Part shown: positions 1 to 8,720 of the stretch, piece by piece | Numbering within the stretch: the stretch's first letter is position 1 | How the letters are laid out: each line of letters starts with the position of its first letter | Source: Asticcacaulis sp. AND118 | GTDB lineage: Bacteria; Pseudomonadota; Alphaproteobacteria; Caulobacterales; Caulobacteraceae | NCBI RefSeq assembly: GCF_020535245.1 | Contig: NZ_CP084910.1 | Span: 1,960,501-2,024,500 of the forward strand | Length of the DNA: 64,000 nt | Direction of reading: 5' to 3' | Notes under the pieces: generated by a model | Database searches by the model: none | Told to the model about the DNA's origin: nothing | Seen by the model: only the letters and a program-made list of their open reading frames with translations | Position numbers and translations under genes: made by a program

Positions 1-594
1 GCCTCGATCGGCGGCTGCAAATTCACCGATACAGCGGCCCTCGCGGCTGCGGGCAAGGCCAAGCGGGACGAGACCAAAGCCAGATATAAGGACGCCTATG
101 CGAGGGCCCTGACCGCCGCCGGCGTGGCCTGCACCATCGAGGATTTCCGGCGCATCGGCCGCGATACCGCCACCAATCGCGATCTGGCCGAATTCAAGTG
201 CGCCGAAGCCAAAACCGGTCTGATCGCCCTGATCCCCGACGCTGGCAAGGACGGCAAGCTGGAGAGCTTCGACTGCTTCGCCGCCGCCGTGCAGAAGACC
301 GATTGCGCCTTCGTCTCGCAGGATCAGCTCAAGACGCATCTGCAGACCCTCAGCGCCAACCACAAGTCGATCAAGGCCGACTGCGTGATCGGCGAGGCCC
401 GCTACGCGTTTGAAAACAACGGCCAAGTGGTGCTTGAAATCGCCTGTGTCAACAAGCGCGGCTATATCGCCGTGCTTAACAAGGCCCGCACGGCCCTCAA
501 TCCCGCCGTGCCCTGTCATGTCGCCGCCACCAATCCCGGCGTGCCTGAAAAGTGCACCCTCGCCGGTAATGGCAGCAACAAGGAAGGGGCTTAA
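1..594 (+). CDS. Cysteine-rich repeat protein, 5' end missing
   Basis: The reading frame is open from the first base of the window, so this is the C-terminal 197 residues of a longer protein. It stops with TAA at 592-594. The visible part contains two diverged copies of a roughly 60-residue module. Each copy starts with a Cys, has a second Cys about 25 residues on (FKCAEA and ADCVIGEA), and closes with a third (LESFDC and LEIAC). The regular Cys spacing suggests intramodule disulfides and therefore an extracytoplasmic location, but the N-terminus that would show a signal peptide is outside the window. No family is recognised. A strong terminator follows at 707-734. Confidence 0.75.
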   Translation, partial: ASIGGCKFTDTAALAAAGKAKRDETKARYKDAYARALTAAGVACTIEDFRRIGRDTATNRDLAEFKCAEAKTGLIALIPDAGKDGKLESFDCFAAAVQKTDCAFVSQDQLKTHLQTLSANHKSIKADCVIGEARYAFENNGQVVLEIACVNKRGYIAVLNKARTALNPAVPCHVAATNPGVPEKCTLAGNGSNKEGA

Positions 595-706
595 TGTTTA
601 GCTTGCGCAATCCGGTTGGATTACGTGGGGCCCCTTCCCTGAACGTACCGCGGATGCGACATCGTCCATCGCGTGCGGAGTAAGCGTACCTCGTGAACCC
701 TCCCCT

Positions 707-734
707 GCCCCGCCTTAACCGGCGGGGCTTTTTT
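707..734 (+). terminator. Rho-independent terminator
   Basis: An 8-bp perfect GC stem (gccccgcc / ggcggggc) with loop ttaacc is followed by six T. It faces the + strand and would end transcription of the left-edge gene, or of a small RNA in 595-706. The opposing mutY gene stops at 733, inside the T run. Confidence 0.85.
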
Positions 735-1875
735 ATTTCAATTCCAGGGCTTTGGCGAAAACCGTCGGCAGGGCTTTGGTCTCCGCGTGAGGCAACAATT
801 GATAGACATTGTGCTGACGGAGAAAAACCACCATCTCATCACCGGTCAGATCGATCCGCCATACCTGCTGCTTCAGTGCAAAGTGCGTAAAAACGTGTTC
901 GTAGGCACCAATATATCGCCAACTCCCCTCTCCCTGAGGGAGAGGGAGATGCGGAGCATCGGGTGAGGGGGGTGTCTTCTGCGCCGCTGCCCCCTCACAC
1001 GGCCCTTCGGGCCACCCTCTCCCCCAAGGAGAGGGAAAAGCCTCTCCCCAAACCTCGCTCCGCCAGTCCAGATGCGGCAGGCCGAGCATTCCACCCAGCA
1101 GGCCCTTGTCCGGACGGCGCTCGACCACCACACCCTCATCCGACACGATCAGGAAGGCCACCCCGTGCCGCACCGGTTTGGGCGGCCTGGCGGCCTTGAC
1201 CGGGTATATCTCCGGCTGACCTTCGGCGAAGGCCGCACAGTCCGTCTGCAACGGGCACAGTAAACAGGTCGGCGACTTCGGACGGCACACACTGGCCGAC
1301 AGGTCCATCAACGCCTGCGGCCAGTCGCGCGCCCGATCCTCACGCACCCAGCGCCCGGCCAGCTCGCGCAACAAGGGCCGCGCCTGCGGCACCGGCGTCT
1401 TCACCGCATAGAGCCGGCTCATCACCCGCTCGACATTGCCGTCGACCACATTGGCGGCCTTACCGAAGGCAAAGGCTATCACAGCCGCCGCCGTATAGGG
1501 CCCGAAACCCGGCAGTTTCAGCAAGGCTGCCTCATCCGCCGGAAACGCCCCGCCGTGTTCGCTGACCACGGCCCGCGCGCATTTCAGCAGGTTGCGCGCC
1601 CGCGAATAGTAGCCAAGCCCCGCCCATTCGGCCATCACCCGCTCATCGGGTGCTGCGGCCAGATCGGCGACCGTCGGCCAGATGGCGGTGAACTTCTCGA
1701 AATAGGGGGCGGCGTGCGGCACGGTCGTCTGCTGAAGCATCACTTCCGACATCCACACGCGGTACGGATCGGCCTTCAGTTCCGCACCCGGTCCTTCGCG
1801 CCACGGTAAAACCCGCGCGTGCAGATCGTACCAGTCCAGCAATCTGCGACGCGCAGACGAGACATCTTCGTCCAT
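733..1875 (-). CDS. mutY: A/G-specific adenine DNA glycosylase MutY
   Basis: MutY removes adenine mispaired with 8-oxoguanine or G. The HhH-GPD fold is clear: MSEVMLQQT carries the catalytic Glu (E44), VDGNVERV carries the catalytic Asp (D145), and the [4Fe-4S] cluster ligands C-x6-C-x2-C-x5-C follow near residues 190-207. The C-terminal NUDIX-like 8-oxoG recognition domain is present, but it is interrupted at about residues 276-318 by a Pro/Gly-rich stretch encoded by a dispersed palindromic repeat. I chose ATG 1875 (380 aa; AAAGAG upstream) over an in-frame start at 1950, because the extra 25 residues are only the translation of another dispersed repeat. It is divergent from the DUF721 gene. 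Confidence 0.93.
   Translation of the reverse strand: MDEDVSSARRRLLDWYDLHARVLPWREGPGAELKADPYRVWMSEVMLQQTTVPHAAPYFEKFTAIWPTVADLAAAPDERVMAEWAGLGYYSRARNLLKCARAVVSEHGGAFPADEAALLKLPGFGPYTAAAVIAFAFGKAANVVDGNVERVMSRLYAVKTPVPQARPLLRELAGRWVREDRARDWPQALMDLSASVCRPKSPTCLLCPLQTDCAAFAEGQPEIYPVKAARPPKPVRHGVAFLIVSDEGVVVERRPDKGLLGGMLGLPHLDWRSEVWGEAFPSPWGRGWPEGPCEGAAAQKTPPSPDAPHLPLPQGEGSWRYIGAYEHVFTHFALKQQVWRIDLTGDEMVVFLRQHNVYQLLPHAETKALPTVFAKALELK
922..1048. repeat. Dispersed palindromic repeat, family 1, inside mutY
   Basis: Two GC-rich hairpins (ctctccctgagggagag and ccctctcc...ggagaggg) flank a core with ggtgagggg and its complement cccctca. The same two-hairpin layout recurs at 35865-35974 and 46480-46592. 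This copy keeps the mutY frame open and encodes about 42 residues with no counterpart in typical MutY. Confidence 0.75.
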
Positions 1876-1887
1876 ACGCTCTTTTTG

Positions 1888-1935
1888 TCGCGCATCCGAT
1901 TCCAAAAACCGCTGCACACTTTTTGGGATGCGCTT
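1888..1935. repeat. Dispersed 48-bp palindromic repeat, family 3
   Basis: The ends gcgcatcc / gggatgcgc form a stem with an inner aaaaacc...acttttt pairing. It is nearly identical to the three tandem units at 28081-28233. It fills most of the gap between the divergent mutY and DUF721 genes and creates spurious in-frame ATG codons for both. Confidence 0.8.
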
Positions 1936-1948
1936 TATACTCAACACC

Positions 1949-2509
1949 ATGAAACGTGACCTGCCGTCCTATGAAGAGGCTATGCGCATCCTGCGCACCA
2001 CGCGGACACGCCGCGCGCCTCAGCCTTCACCGCCTGTAAACCGACAGATAGCGCCGATGATGAAGGCGCTCAATGCGCGATTTGAGGCCTATGACACCGG
2101 CGCAGGCCGCTTGAAGAACCGCTGGCCGGAAATCGTCGGCGATACGGTGGCGCGTGTCACAGAACCGGTGAAGGTCATTCGCGCCCGCCCCGGCGCCAAG
2201 GCCGGCGGCACGCTGGACCTGCGCGTCGAAGGGTCGTTCGCCTCGGTCATCCAGCATCAGAGCCGCGTGATCATCGACCGCGTTAACCTGTTCCTGGGGG
2301 CCGGTACGGTCGATCGCCTGCGCCTGATTCAGGGCCCGGTGCAGAAGGTCTCACGCCCCGCCCCGCCGCCGCCTCCCAGACCCCTCAGCGCCGCCGAAGA
2401 ACTGGCGCTGCAGGACAGCGTTCAGGCCGTCGCCGATGAAAAGCTGCGGCGCGAACTGCTGCGGCTGGGCCGTTCGGTGCTGCTGAAGGATCGCAACCGT
2501 CGGAAGTAA
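1949..2509 (+). CDS. dciA: DUF721 (DciA-like) protein
   Basis: DUF721 proteins include DciA, the replicative helicase operator/loader used by bacteria that lack DnaC. The domain covers about residues 25-120: KNRWPEIVGDTVARVTEPV, then a LDLRVEGSFASVIQHQS strand region, and a VNLFLGAG...LRLIQGP end. A Pro-rich linker and a basic tail follow (KDRNRRK). I start at ATG 1949; an in-frame ATG at 1928 lies inside the dispersed repeat. The order mutY, DUF721, DsbA-like and smc fits a chromosome-maintenance neighbourhood. Helicase loading is inferred from the family. The alternative is a DUF721 protein of other function. Confidence 0.82.
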   Translation: MKRDLPSYEEAMRILRTTRTRRAPQPSPPVNRQIAPMMKALNARFEAYDTGAGRLKNRWPEIVGDTVARVTEPVKVIRARPGAKAGGTLDLRVEGSFASVIQHQSRVIIDRVNLFLGAGTVDRLRLIQGPVQKVSRPAPPPPPRPLSAAEELALQDSVQAVADEKLRRELLRLGRSVLLKDRNRRK

Positions 2510-2611
2510 CTTGCCAAAAGCCATAATCTCGCCGTAGGAAGACCGGAGAAGCTTTTGCAACAAAGCTGAACCCAGATTCTTACCCGGATTCTTACTATGA
2601 GGGCTCGATCC

Positions 2612-3250
2612 ATGCACCTGACCCGTCAAACCGTCGTTCGCGGCGCGCTTCTGGCCGCAGCCGCCTTCGGCACCCTCGCCCTCGCCGCTTGCGATGGCGG
2701 CGCCAAGACCGACGCCGGGGCCGATGACATGGTCATGGGCAAGGCCGAAGCACCGATCACCCTGGTCGAATACGCCTCGGTCACCTGCTCGCACTGCGCC
2801 GAGTTCAACGAGAAGGTTTTCCCGACGGTCAAGGAAAAGTACATCGAGACCGGCAAGGTGAAATATATCTATCGTGAGTTCCTCACCCCTCCGGCCGATG
2901 TGTCGGCGGCGGGCGTTCTGGTCGCGCGCTGCGCCGGCAAGGACAAGTATTTCGAGGTGATCGACGCCATCATGCGCTCGCAGCGCGAACTGTTCACCAC
3001 GGGCGACGCCAAGGGCATCCTCAAGCGGGTGGCCAATTCGGCCGGCCTGTCCGACGAAGCCTTTGCCAAGTGCGTCAACGATCCGAAGGGTCTGGAGCGC
3101 ATTCAGGCCAATATGGAAAAGTACAGCAAGGCCGACAACATCACCGGCACCCCGACCCTGATCATCAACGGTCAGAAATTCGAGGGCGACTACACCAGCG
3201 TCGAGGCCTTCACCGCCGCCCTCGACAAGGCCGCCCCGGCCAAGAAGTAG
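2612..3250 (+). CDS. DsbA-like thiol-disulfide oxidoreductase, predicted lipoprotein
   Basis: A thioredoxin-fold protein of the DsbA/DSBA_4 type, probably acting in the periplasm. A hydrophobic N-terminal segment ends in LALAAC, a plausible lipobox. The active site is C-S-H-C in VTCSHCAEF, and the cis-Pro loop is TGTPTLIING. Two further cysteines (ARCAGK and FAKCVND) could form the second disulfide seen in alphaproteobacterial DsbA proteins. ATG 2612 has GAGG about 9 nt upstream; ATG 2597 is an alternative. It is 22 bp from a second DsbA-like gene, so the two are probably cotranscribed. No dsbB is visible, and whether it oxidises or isomerises is unknown. Confidence 0.88.
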   Translation: MHLTRQTVVRGALLAAAAFGTLALAACDGGAKTDAGADDMVMGKAEAPITLVEYASVTCSHCAEFNEKVFPTVKEKYIETGKVKYIYREFLTPPADVSAAGVLVARCAGKDKYFEVIDAIMRSQRELFTTGDAKGILKRVANSAGLSDEAFAKCVNDPKGLERIQANMEKYSKADNITGTPTLIINGQKFEGDYTSVEAFTAALDKAAPAKK

Positions 3251-3272
3251 AGTCATACAAGCGAGTATCGAC

Positions 3273-3971
3273 ATGACCGCCACTGCCCGCCGCTTCTACG
3301 ATCGCGCCCGCCGCGCGCCCTTCTGGCAGCAGGCGCTGGCGGTCTTCATGCTCGCCGCGCTCGCCACGGCCCTGTTCAGCGTCGCCGCCGACGCGCAAAG
3401 TACGGGCAAGGGCGCCAAAATCGCGCCGCTCAACGAAATGACCAAGGGCGCGGCCAATGCCCGCGTCACCGTGGTCGAATACGGCTCGGTCACCTGCACC
3501 CATTGCGCCGCCTGGTACAACACCAACTGGGCCAAGTTCGACCGCGACTACGTCAAGACCGGCAAGGTGAAGTACGTCTATCGCGAAGTGGCGACCAACC
3601 CCGCCCCCATGGCTTTCGGCGTCTACATGCTGGGCCATTGCGCGGCGGCCAAGCCCAACTGGATCGGTCAGAAGGGCGGCACCAAGGCCTATTTCACCGT
3701 GATCGAGGGCTTCTTCGCCGCCCAGTCCAAGGTCTATGAGACCGGCGAAGCCGAACCGGTGTTCCGCACCCTGGCCGCCAAGGCCGGGCTGAACCAGAGG
3801 GAAGCCGACGCCTGCCTCAAGAACGAGGACCTGTTCAAGGCCATATCGGGGCGCATGGAAGCCAATATGAAGAAGGACGATGTCGAATCGACCCCGACCT
3901 TCTTCGTCAACGGCAAACGGGTCGACAGCAACTACGCCGCCATCGAAGCGGCCATCAAGGCGGTCAGATAG
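3273..3971 (+). CDS. DsbA-like thiol-disulfide oxidoreductase
   Basis: A paralogue of the preceding gene. The N-terminus has a basic stretch and one membrane segment (about residues 15-38, WQQALAVFMLAALATALFSV), acting as signal peptide or anchor. The active site is C-T-H-C in VTCTHCAAW, the cis-Pro is ESTPTFFVNG, and the extra Cys pair is LGHCAAA / ADACLKN. It has 232 residues, longer than classical DsbA because of an insertion around GQKGGTKAYF. It shares the GKVKYVYRE motif with its neighbour, so the pair probably arose by duplication. A convergent GntR gene ends 15 bp away with no terminator visible between them. Confidence 0.88.
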   Translation: MTATARRFYDRARRAPFWQQALAVFMLAALATALFSVAADAQSTGKGAKIAPLNEMTKGAANARVTVVEYGSVTCTHCAAWYNTNWAKFDRDYVKTGKVKYVYREVATNPAPMAFGVYMLGHCAAAKPNWIGQKGGTKAYFTVIEGFFAAQSKVYETGEAEPVFRTLAAKAGLNQREADACLKNEDLFKAISGRMEANMKKDDVESTPTFFVNGKRVDSNYAAIEAAIKAVR

Positions 3972-3986
3972 ACCGGACCGCCGTTC

Positions 3987-4628
3987 CTATTTATAGTGCG
4001 ACATCAGTTCGCTGAAGGTCGCCTGAATGTGCTGATGGACCAGCGCCTTGACCGCCTCGGCCTCGCCGTTCAGCCAGTATTCCAGCATGGTGCGGTGTTC
4101 CATATGCGCCTGATCCTCGCCGCCCGCGGGTTCGAGGTGCTCACCGAGATTGCGCTCTGAAATAATGTGCAGGCGCTCGATGAACTGCACCGTCACCGGC
4201 TTTTTCAGCGGACGGATCAGCGACAGGTGGAACATGCGGTTGGCGTGCGGCACGCGCAGGCGGTCCGATTGCGCCGCGCGGTTCAACTCATCGAACGCCA
4301 CGCGCGCAAAGGCCTTGTCCGCTTCGCTGGCCATAAGCGCCGCCTCGGCCACGGCCTGCGGCTCCATCTGCAAACGCAGCGTATAGACGTCGACCGCCTC
4401 TTCCTGCGTCAGCGGGATGACGTAAAAACCCTTGTTGGCTTCAGATGAGATCAGCCCTTCGCGCTCCAGCCGGAACAGGGCTTCGCGAATGGGAATCTTG
4501 CTCACGCCGAACCCGGCCGCCACCGCATCCTGACGGATCGGCTGACCCGGCGGGAAATGCCCGGCGATCAACTGGTCGCGCAGCGCCTTATAGACCTGAG
4601 ACGAAATGGTCTGAACATGAATACCCAT
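3987..4628 (-). CDS. GntR-family transcriptional regulator, FCD domain
   Basis: 213 aa. The N-terminal winged helix-turn-helix (about residues 10-75) shows the GntR pattern: LRDQLIAGHFPPGQPI, DAVAAGFGVSKIPIREAL, LEREGLI. The C-terminal FCD helical domain (about 85-205) has the metal-site histidines (MFHLSLI and the late HRTMLEYW / HQHI). The ligand cannot be told from sequence. There is no adjacent metabolic operon: its start faces about 380 bp of non-coding DNA before smc. It may act on a distant target. Confidence 0.85.
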   Translation of the reverse strand: MGIHVQTISSQVYKALRDQLIAGHFPPGQPIRQDAVAAGFGVSKIPIREALFRLEREGLISSEANKGFYVIPLTQEEAVDVYTLRLQMEPQAVAEAALMASEADKAFARVAFDELNRAAQSDRLRVPHANRMFHLSLIRPLKKPVTVQFIERLHIISERNLGEHLEPAGGEDQAHMEHRTMLEYWLNGEAEAVKALVHQHIQATFSELMSHYK

Positions 4629-4908
4629 GGGTCACCTGGAAAGCAGAAAACACTGCCGGTCCGGACGCGCCACCCTGATGTCCCTCTGCTCGGCCCGAAT
4701 GCGATAGGCCCGGCGGGATCGTATATTTCCTACTATCCTGAGTTTATTACCAACCAGATCGCGGGATGTCTTTGCATTTAACGAACAATTGTGACCGAAA
4801 TTCCGGCGTCTGCGCGATATTCCCCGATTTCGCTCATCCCCGCTCTTCGACCACGGCTTGCCTTGCGTCCGGCGACGCCTTAACACGCCCTATCAGGTGC
4901 CCCAATTA
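4629..4908. other. Non-coding gap, no gene seen
   Basis: About 280 bp between the GntR start and the palindromic repeats. It contains AT-richer DNA (4720-4800) that could hold the GntR promoter. I see no convincing operator or small ORF. Confidence 0.5.
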
Positions 4909-4910
4909 GA

Positions 4911-4954
4911 GCGCAATCCGATAAAGTGGGCACCACTTTTCGAAAAAATTGCGC
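4911..4954. repeat. Palindromic repeat (aaagtgg/ccactttt type)
   Basis: Outer arms gcgcaat / attgcgc and inner arms cgataaagtgg / ccacttttcg form a near-continuous stem. This is a dispersed intergenic element of the kind common in alphaproteobacteria. A related element lies at 54533-54576. Confidence 0.7.
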
Positions 4955-4968
4955 GACCTCAAAAACTT

Positions 4969-5007
4969 AGAGCGAGATGATGTTTCCACTTTAAATCATC
5001 TCGCTCT
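4969..5007. repeat. 13-bp inverted repeat directly before smc
   Basis: Perfect arms agagcgagatgat / atcatctcgctct are separated by 13 bp (gtttccactttaa). It lies 70 bp upstream of the chosen smc start and just before an alternative GTG at 5010. Confidence 0.8.
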
Positions 5008-5078
5008 AGGTGAAACGGCAAAAACCCGTTAATCTTTCGGTCACCTCTGATTCGCGCACCACAGAATTTGGTTCCTTC

Positions 5079-8000
5079 TTGCAGTTTCAACGTCTGAGAC
5101 TTTCCGGCTTCAAGTCCTTCGTCGATGCGTCGGAATTCCGCATCGAACCCGGACTGACGGGCATTGTCGGCCCCAACGGTTGCGGCAAGTCGAACCTGCT
5201 GGAGGCTCTGCGCTGGGTGATGGGCGCGACCTCCGCCAAGGCCATGCGCGGCGCCGGCATGGAGGACGTCATCTTCGCCGGTTCGGACAAGCGCCCGTCG
5301 CGCAACTGGGCCGAAGTCACCCTGACCATCGACAATTCGGCGCGTCTGGCGCCTCAGCCCTTCACCGATCAGCCCGTGCTCGATATCGCCCGGCGCATCG
5401 ATCGCGGTCAGGGCTCGACCTATAAGGTGAATGGCAGGGAGGTGCGTGCGCGCGACGTGCAACTGCTGTTCGCCGACGCCTCGACCGGGGCCAACTCCCC
5501 GGCCCTCGTGCGTCAGGGGCAGATTTCCGAGCTGATCGCCGCTAAGCCGCAGAACCGCCGCCGCGTGCTCGAAGAAGCCGGCGGGGTGTCGGGCCTGCAC
5601 ACCCGCCGCCACGAGGCCGAACTGCGCCTGCGCGCCGCCGAAAGCAATCTGGCGCGGCTGGACGACATTTCGCGCGAACTGGACACCGCCCTGTCGCGGT
5701 TGAAGCGCGAAGCGCGTCAGGCCGACAAATATAAGAAGATTTCCGCCGAAATCCGCGCCCTGCAAAAGGCCATTCTCCACGCCCGCTGGCTGGAGGCCAT
5801 CGCCCTGTTCCAGACGGCAACCGGCGAAATGCAGGCCCTGTCGCAGGCCGTCGAGGAGACGACGCGCGAAGCGGCCGCCGCCCAGACCGCCGCCCTCAAG
5901 ACCGCCGAGGCCATCCCGCCCCTGCGCGAGGAAGAGGCCGTCGCCGCCACCGTCAATCACCGCCTGACCATTGAAAAGGAGCGCCTCGACCTCGAAGCGC
6001 AGCAGGCGCACGCCGAGATCGAGCGGCTGAAAGGCGATCTGCGCCGTCAGCAGGCCGACCACGCCCGCGAACTGGAACTGGCCCGCGACGGGCAGTCGCA
6101 GATCGAACGCCTGAGCGAAATGCTCGACCGCGTGCGCGCCGAGATCAAGGAGGCCCCGTCGCGCGAGCCGGAACTGAAGGCCGCCGTGCTGATGGCCGAG
6201 GGCGAGCGCGTCGAGGCCGATCAGCGCATCGAGGAACTGGCCGCCGAACTGGCCGCCCTGACCGAGCGTCAGCGGCTGGAGGCCACGCGCCTGAAGGAGG
6301 CGCAGACGCGCTTCGAGCGCCTGCTGGCCCAGACCAATCAGGCCGAACGCGAAAAGCAGGCGTTGGGCGTTTTCGATCACGCCGCGTTGGAAACCGCCCG
6401 CACCGCCGCCGAGGCCGCGCAAGGCGCGCTGGACGCCGCCCGCGCCGAGGCCGAAGCGCTGGAAGGCGGGCGGGTGGACGTAGTCAATGCCGAGGCTCAG
6501 GCGCGCAAGACCGCGCGCGATATCGAGGACCGGCTGGGGCGGCTGACCGCCGAATCGCGCGGCCTGTCGCAAATCCTGAACGCCAATGCGGGTAAAGCTA
6601 AAAGTCCCGTACTCGACGCCGTGCGCGCCCACAAGGGCTATGAACTGGCGCTGGCCGCCGCTTTGGGCGACGACCTCAATCTCAGCCTGTCGAAGCGCGG
6701 CGCGCTCGATGCGCTGGCCTTCTGGGCCGAGGATTTCGCTTCGCAAGCGGTGTTCAGCGATCTGGCCGCACTGGGCGTCACGCCGCTGGCGCAGTTCGTC
6801 AAGGCCCCGCCCGCCCTCGCCTTGCGCCTGTCGGCCATCGGCGTGGTCGATCAGACCGAGGGCGACCGGCTTCAGACGCAACTGCCCATGGGCGCGCGGC
6901 TGGTGTCGAAAGAAGGCGACCTGTGGCGCTGGGACGGGCTGATCGTCCGCGCCAGGGCCCCCAAACCCGCCGCCGTCCGATTGGCGCAACGCACGCGCTT
7001 CGACGAGCTTGAGGCCGAGATCGACACGCTCAAACCGGAACTCGACGCGGCCCAGGCGGCGCTGAAAACCGCTGCCGACGCCCAGCGCAGCTTCGAGGAT
7101 CGCCTGCGTCAGGCGCGTGTCCGCCTGCCGGAACTGGAGCGTGACCTGCGCACGAAGACGACTCAGGCCGATGACCTCAGCCGCCGCCAGACCCAGTACG
7201 AAACGCGCATGGAAGCGTTGGACGGCAGCATCAAGCGCCTGCGCGCCGATCTGGGCGAGGCCAAGACCGCCTATGAGGATCTGGCCGACGCGCAATCGTC
7301 ACCGGAGGCGCTTGATGCGTTGAACGACGCTCTGGTCGACGCACGCAATCTCGCCAATACCTGCCGTCAGGCCGTCTTGGTCGCGCGGTCGGCGCTGGAC
7401 GAGGACGCCCGCAACCGTCAGCAGCGCGAATCGCGCGAACGCAACCTCAGCCGCGACCTGAACGACTGGACGCGCCGTCACGGCGAATCGGGCAACCGCG
7501 TCGACAAGCTGACGCGCGAACAGGAAATGACTATGGCGGCGCTGGCCATCGCCGAGGCCGCGCCCGCGACGTTTGAAACCCGCCGCCGGAGCCTGCTCGA
7601 TTCGCTCACTGCCGCCGAAAAGCGCCTGTCGGAGGCCCGCGACGCCCTGACCCTTGCCGACACCGCCAAACGCGAGGCCGACGCCGAGGAAAAAGCGCGC
7701 GAACAGGCCGCCGCTCAGGCCCGCGAAAAGCGCGCCGGGGCGCTGGCCCGGCTGGAAGCCGCCACGACCCGCAAGGACGAAATCGAAGCGCAGATCCTCG
7801 ACCAGACGGAAGGCACGCCCGACGCGCTGGGCCTGCGCCTGAAAGAAGAAGCCATCGCCACGCCATCGGACGCCGCCGGGGCCGAGGCCCTGCTGTCCGG
7901 CCTTGAAAAGGAGCGCGATCAACTGGGCGCGGTCAATCTGCGCGCCGAGGAAGAGGCTGCGGAGTATCAGGAGCGGCTGGAAGGCATCAGCCGCGAACGG

Positions 8001-8543
8001 TTGGACCTGACGACGGCCATCGGCAAGTTGCGCGACGGCATCGACGAACTGAATGCCGAAGGCCGCGAACGGCTGCTGGCGGCGTTCGAGGTGATCAACG
8101 CACACTTCAAGACCCTGTTTGTCGCCCTCTTCGGCGGCGGGTCGGCGGAACTGCGGCTGGTCGAATCGGACGATCCGCTGGAGGCCGGTCTGGAAATCTT
8201 CGCCTGTCCGCCGGGCAAGCGCCTGTCGGCCATGAGTTTGATGTCGGGCGGCGAGCAGGCCCTGACGGCTACGGCGCTGATTTTCGGCGTGTTTCTGGCC
8301 AATCCGGCCCCGGTCTGCGTGCTCGACGAAGTCGATGCGCCGCTGGACGACGCCAATGTCGACCGCTATTGCCGCCTGCTGGACGAGATGCGGACCCGCA
8401 CCAATACCCGTTTCATCGCCATCACCCATAATCCGGTGACCATGGCGCGCATGGACCGCCTGTTCGGCGTGACCATGGCCGAGCGCGGCGTGTCGCAACT
8501 GGTCAGCGTCGATCTCAAGGCCGCCGAAGCGCTGGTCGCCTGA
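5079..8543 (+). CDS. smc: Chromosome segregation ATPase SMC
   Basis: 1154 aa. The Walker A motif GPNGCGKSN is near residues 31-39. It is followed by a long coiled coil, a hinge around residues 500-640, a second coil, the ABC signature LMSGGEQALTATAL near 1052 and Walker B VCVLDEVDAPLDD near 1080. It condenses and segregates chromosomes with ScpA/ScpB, which are not in this window. The start is the TTG at 5079, because SMC proteins begin with a QFQRLRLSGFKSF-like strand. A GTG at 5010 would add 23 non-conserved residues and abut a palindromic repeat. No strong ribosome-binding site is visible for either start. Confidence 0.95.
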   Translation: MQFQRLRLSGFKSFVDASEFRIEPGLTGIVGPNGCGKSNLLEALRWVMGATSAKAMRGAGMEDVIFAGSDKRPSRNWAEVTLTIDNSARLAPQPFTDQPVLDIARRIDRGQGSTYKVNGREVRARDVQLLFADASTGANSPALVRQGQISELIAAKPQNRRRVLEEAGGVSGLHTRRHEAELRLRAAESNLARLDDISRELDTALSRLKREARQADKYKKISAEIRALQKAILHARWLEAIALFQTATGEMQALSQAVEETTREAAAAQTAALKTAEAIPPLREEEAVAATVNHRLTIEKERLDLEAQQAHAEIERLKGDLRRQQADHARELELARDGQSQIERLSEMLDRVRAEIKEAPSREPELKAAVLMAEGERVEADQRIEELAAELAALTERQRLEATRLKEAQTRFERLLAQTNQAEREKQALGVFDHAALETARTAAEAAQGALDAARAEAEALEGGRVDVVNAEAQARKTARDIEDRLGRLTAESRGLSQILNANAGKAKSPVLDAVRAHKGYELALAAALGDDLNLSLSKRGALDALAFWAEDFASQAVFSDLAALGVTPLAQFVKAPPALALRLSAIGVVDQTEGDRLQTQLPMGARLVSKEGDLWRWDGLIVRARAPKPAAVRLAQRTRFDELEAEIDTLKPELDAAQAALKTAADAQRSFEDRLRQARVRLPELERDLRTKTTQADDLSRRQTQYETRMEALDGSIKRLRADLGEAKTAYEDLADAQSSPEALDALNDALVDARNLANTCRQAVLVARSALDEDARNRQQRESRERNLSRDLNDWTRRHGESGNRVDKLTREQEMTMAALAIAEAAPATFETRRRSLLDSLTAAEKRLSEARDALTLADTAKREADAEEKAREQAAAQAREKRAGALARLEAATTRKDEIEAQILDQTEGTPDALGLRLKEEAIATPSDAAGAEALLSGLEKERDQLGAVNLRAEEEAAEYQERLEGISRERLDLTTAIGKLRDGIDELNAEGRERLLAAFEVINAHFKTLFVALFGGGSAELRLVESDDPLEAGLEIFACPPGKRLSAMSLMSGGEQALTATALIFGVFLANPAPVCVLDEVDAPLDDANVDRYCRLLDEMRTRTNTRFIAITHNPVTMARMDRLFGVTMAERGVSQLVSVDLKAAEALVA

Positions 8544-8720
8544 TGCCCAAAGATCAGAGATGGGACCAAAGTCTTACAGCGTCGGGAAAAACGCGCCGCA
8601 AACGTTTGCTGTAAGGGTTTCCGAGGCTCCGGCCCCGCGCGGGAAACGAATTTTCGCAAATAGTGATGCCGCGTGGCGTTTGCACGGGGCAATTAGATCA
8701 ACTTTATGTCATCGGCTTGC

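Noticed and set aside
4959-7295. 778-codon minus-strand open frame over smc
   Set aside because: It is the antisense reading of a high-GC coiled-coil gene. It is Gly/Gln/Arg-rich with no domain, while the + strand has all SMC motifs.
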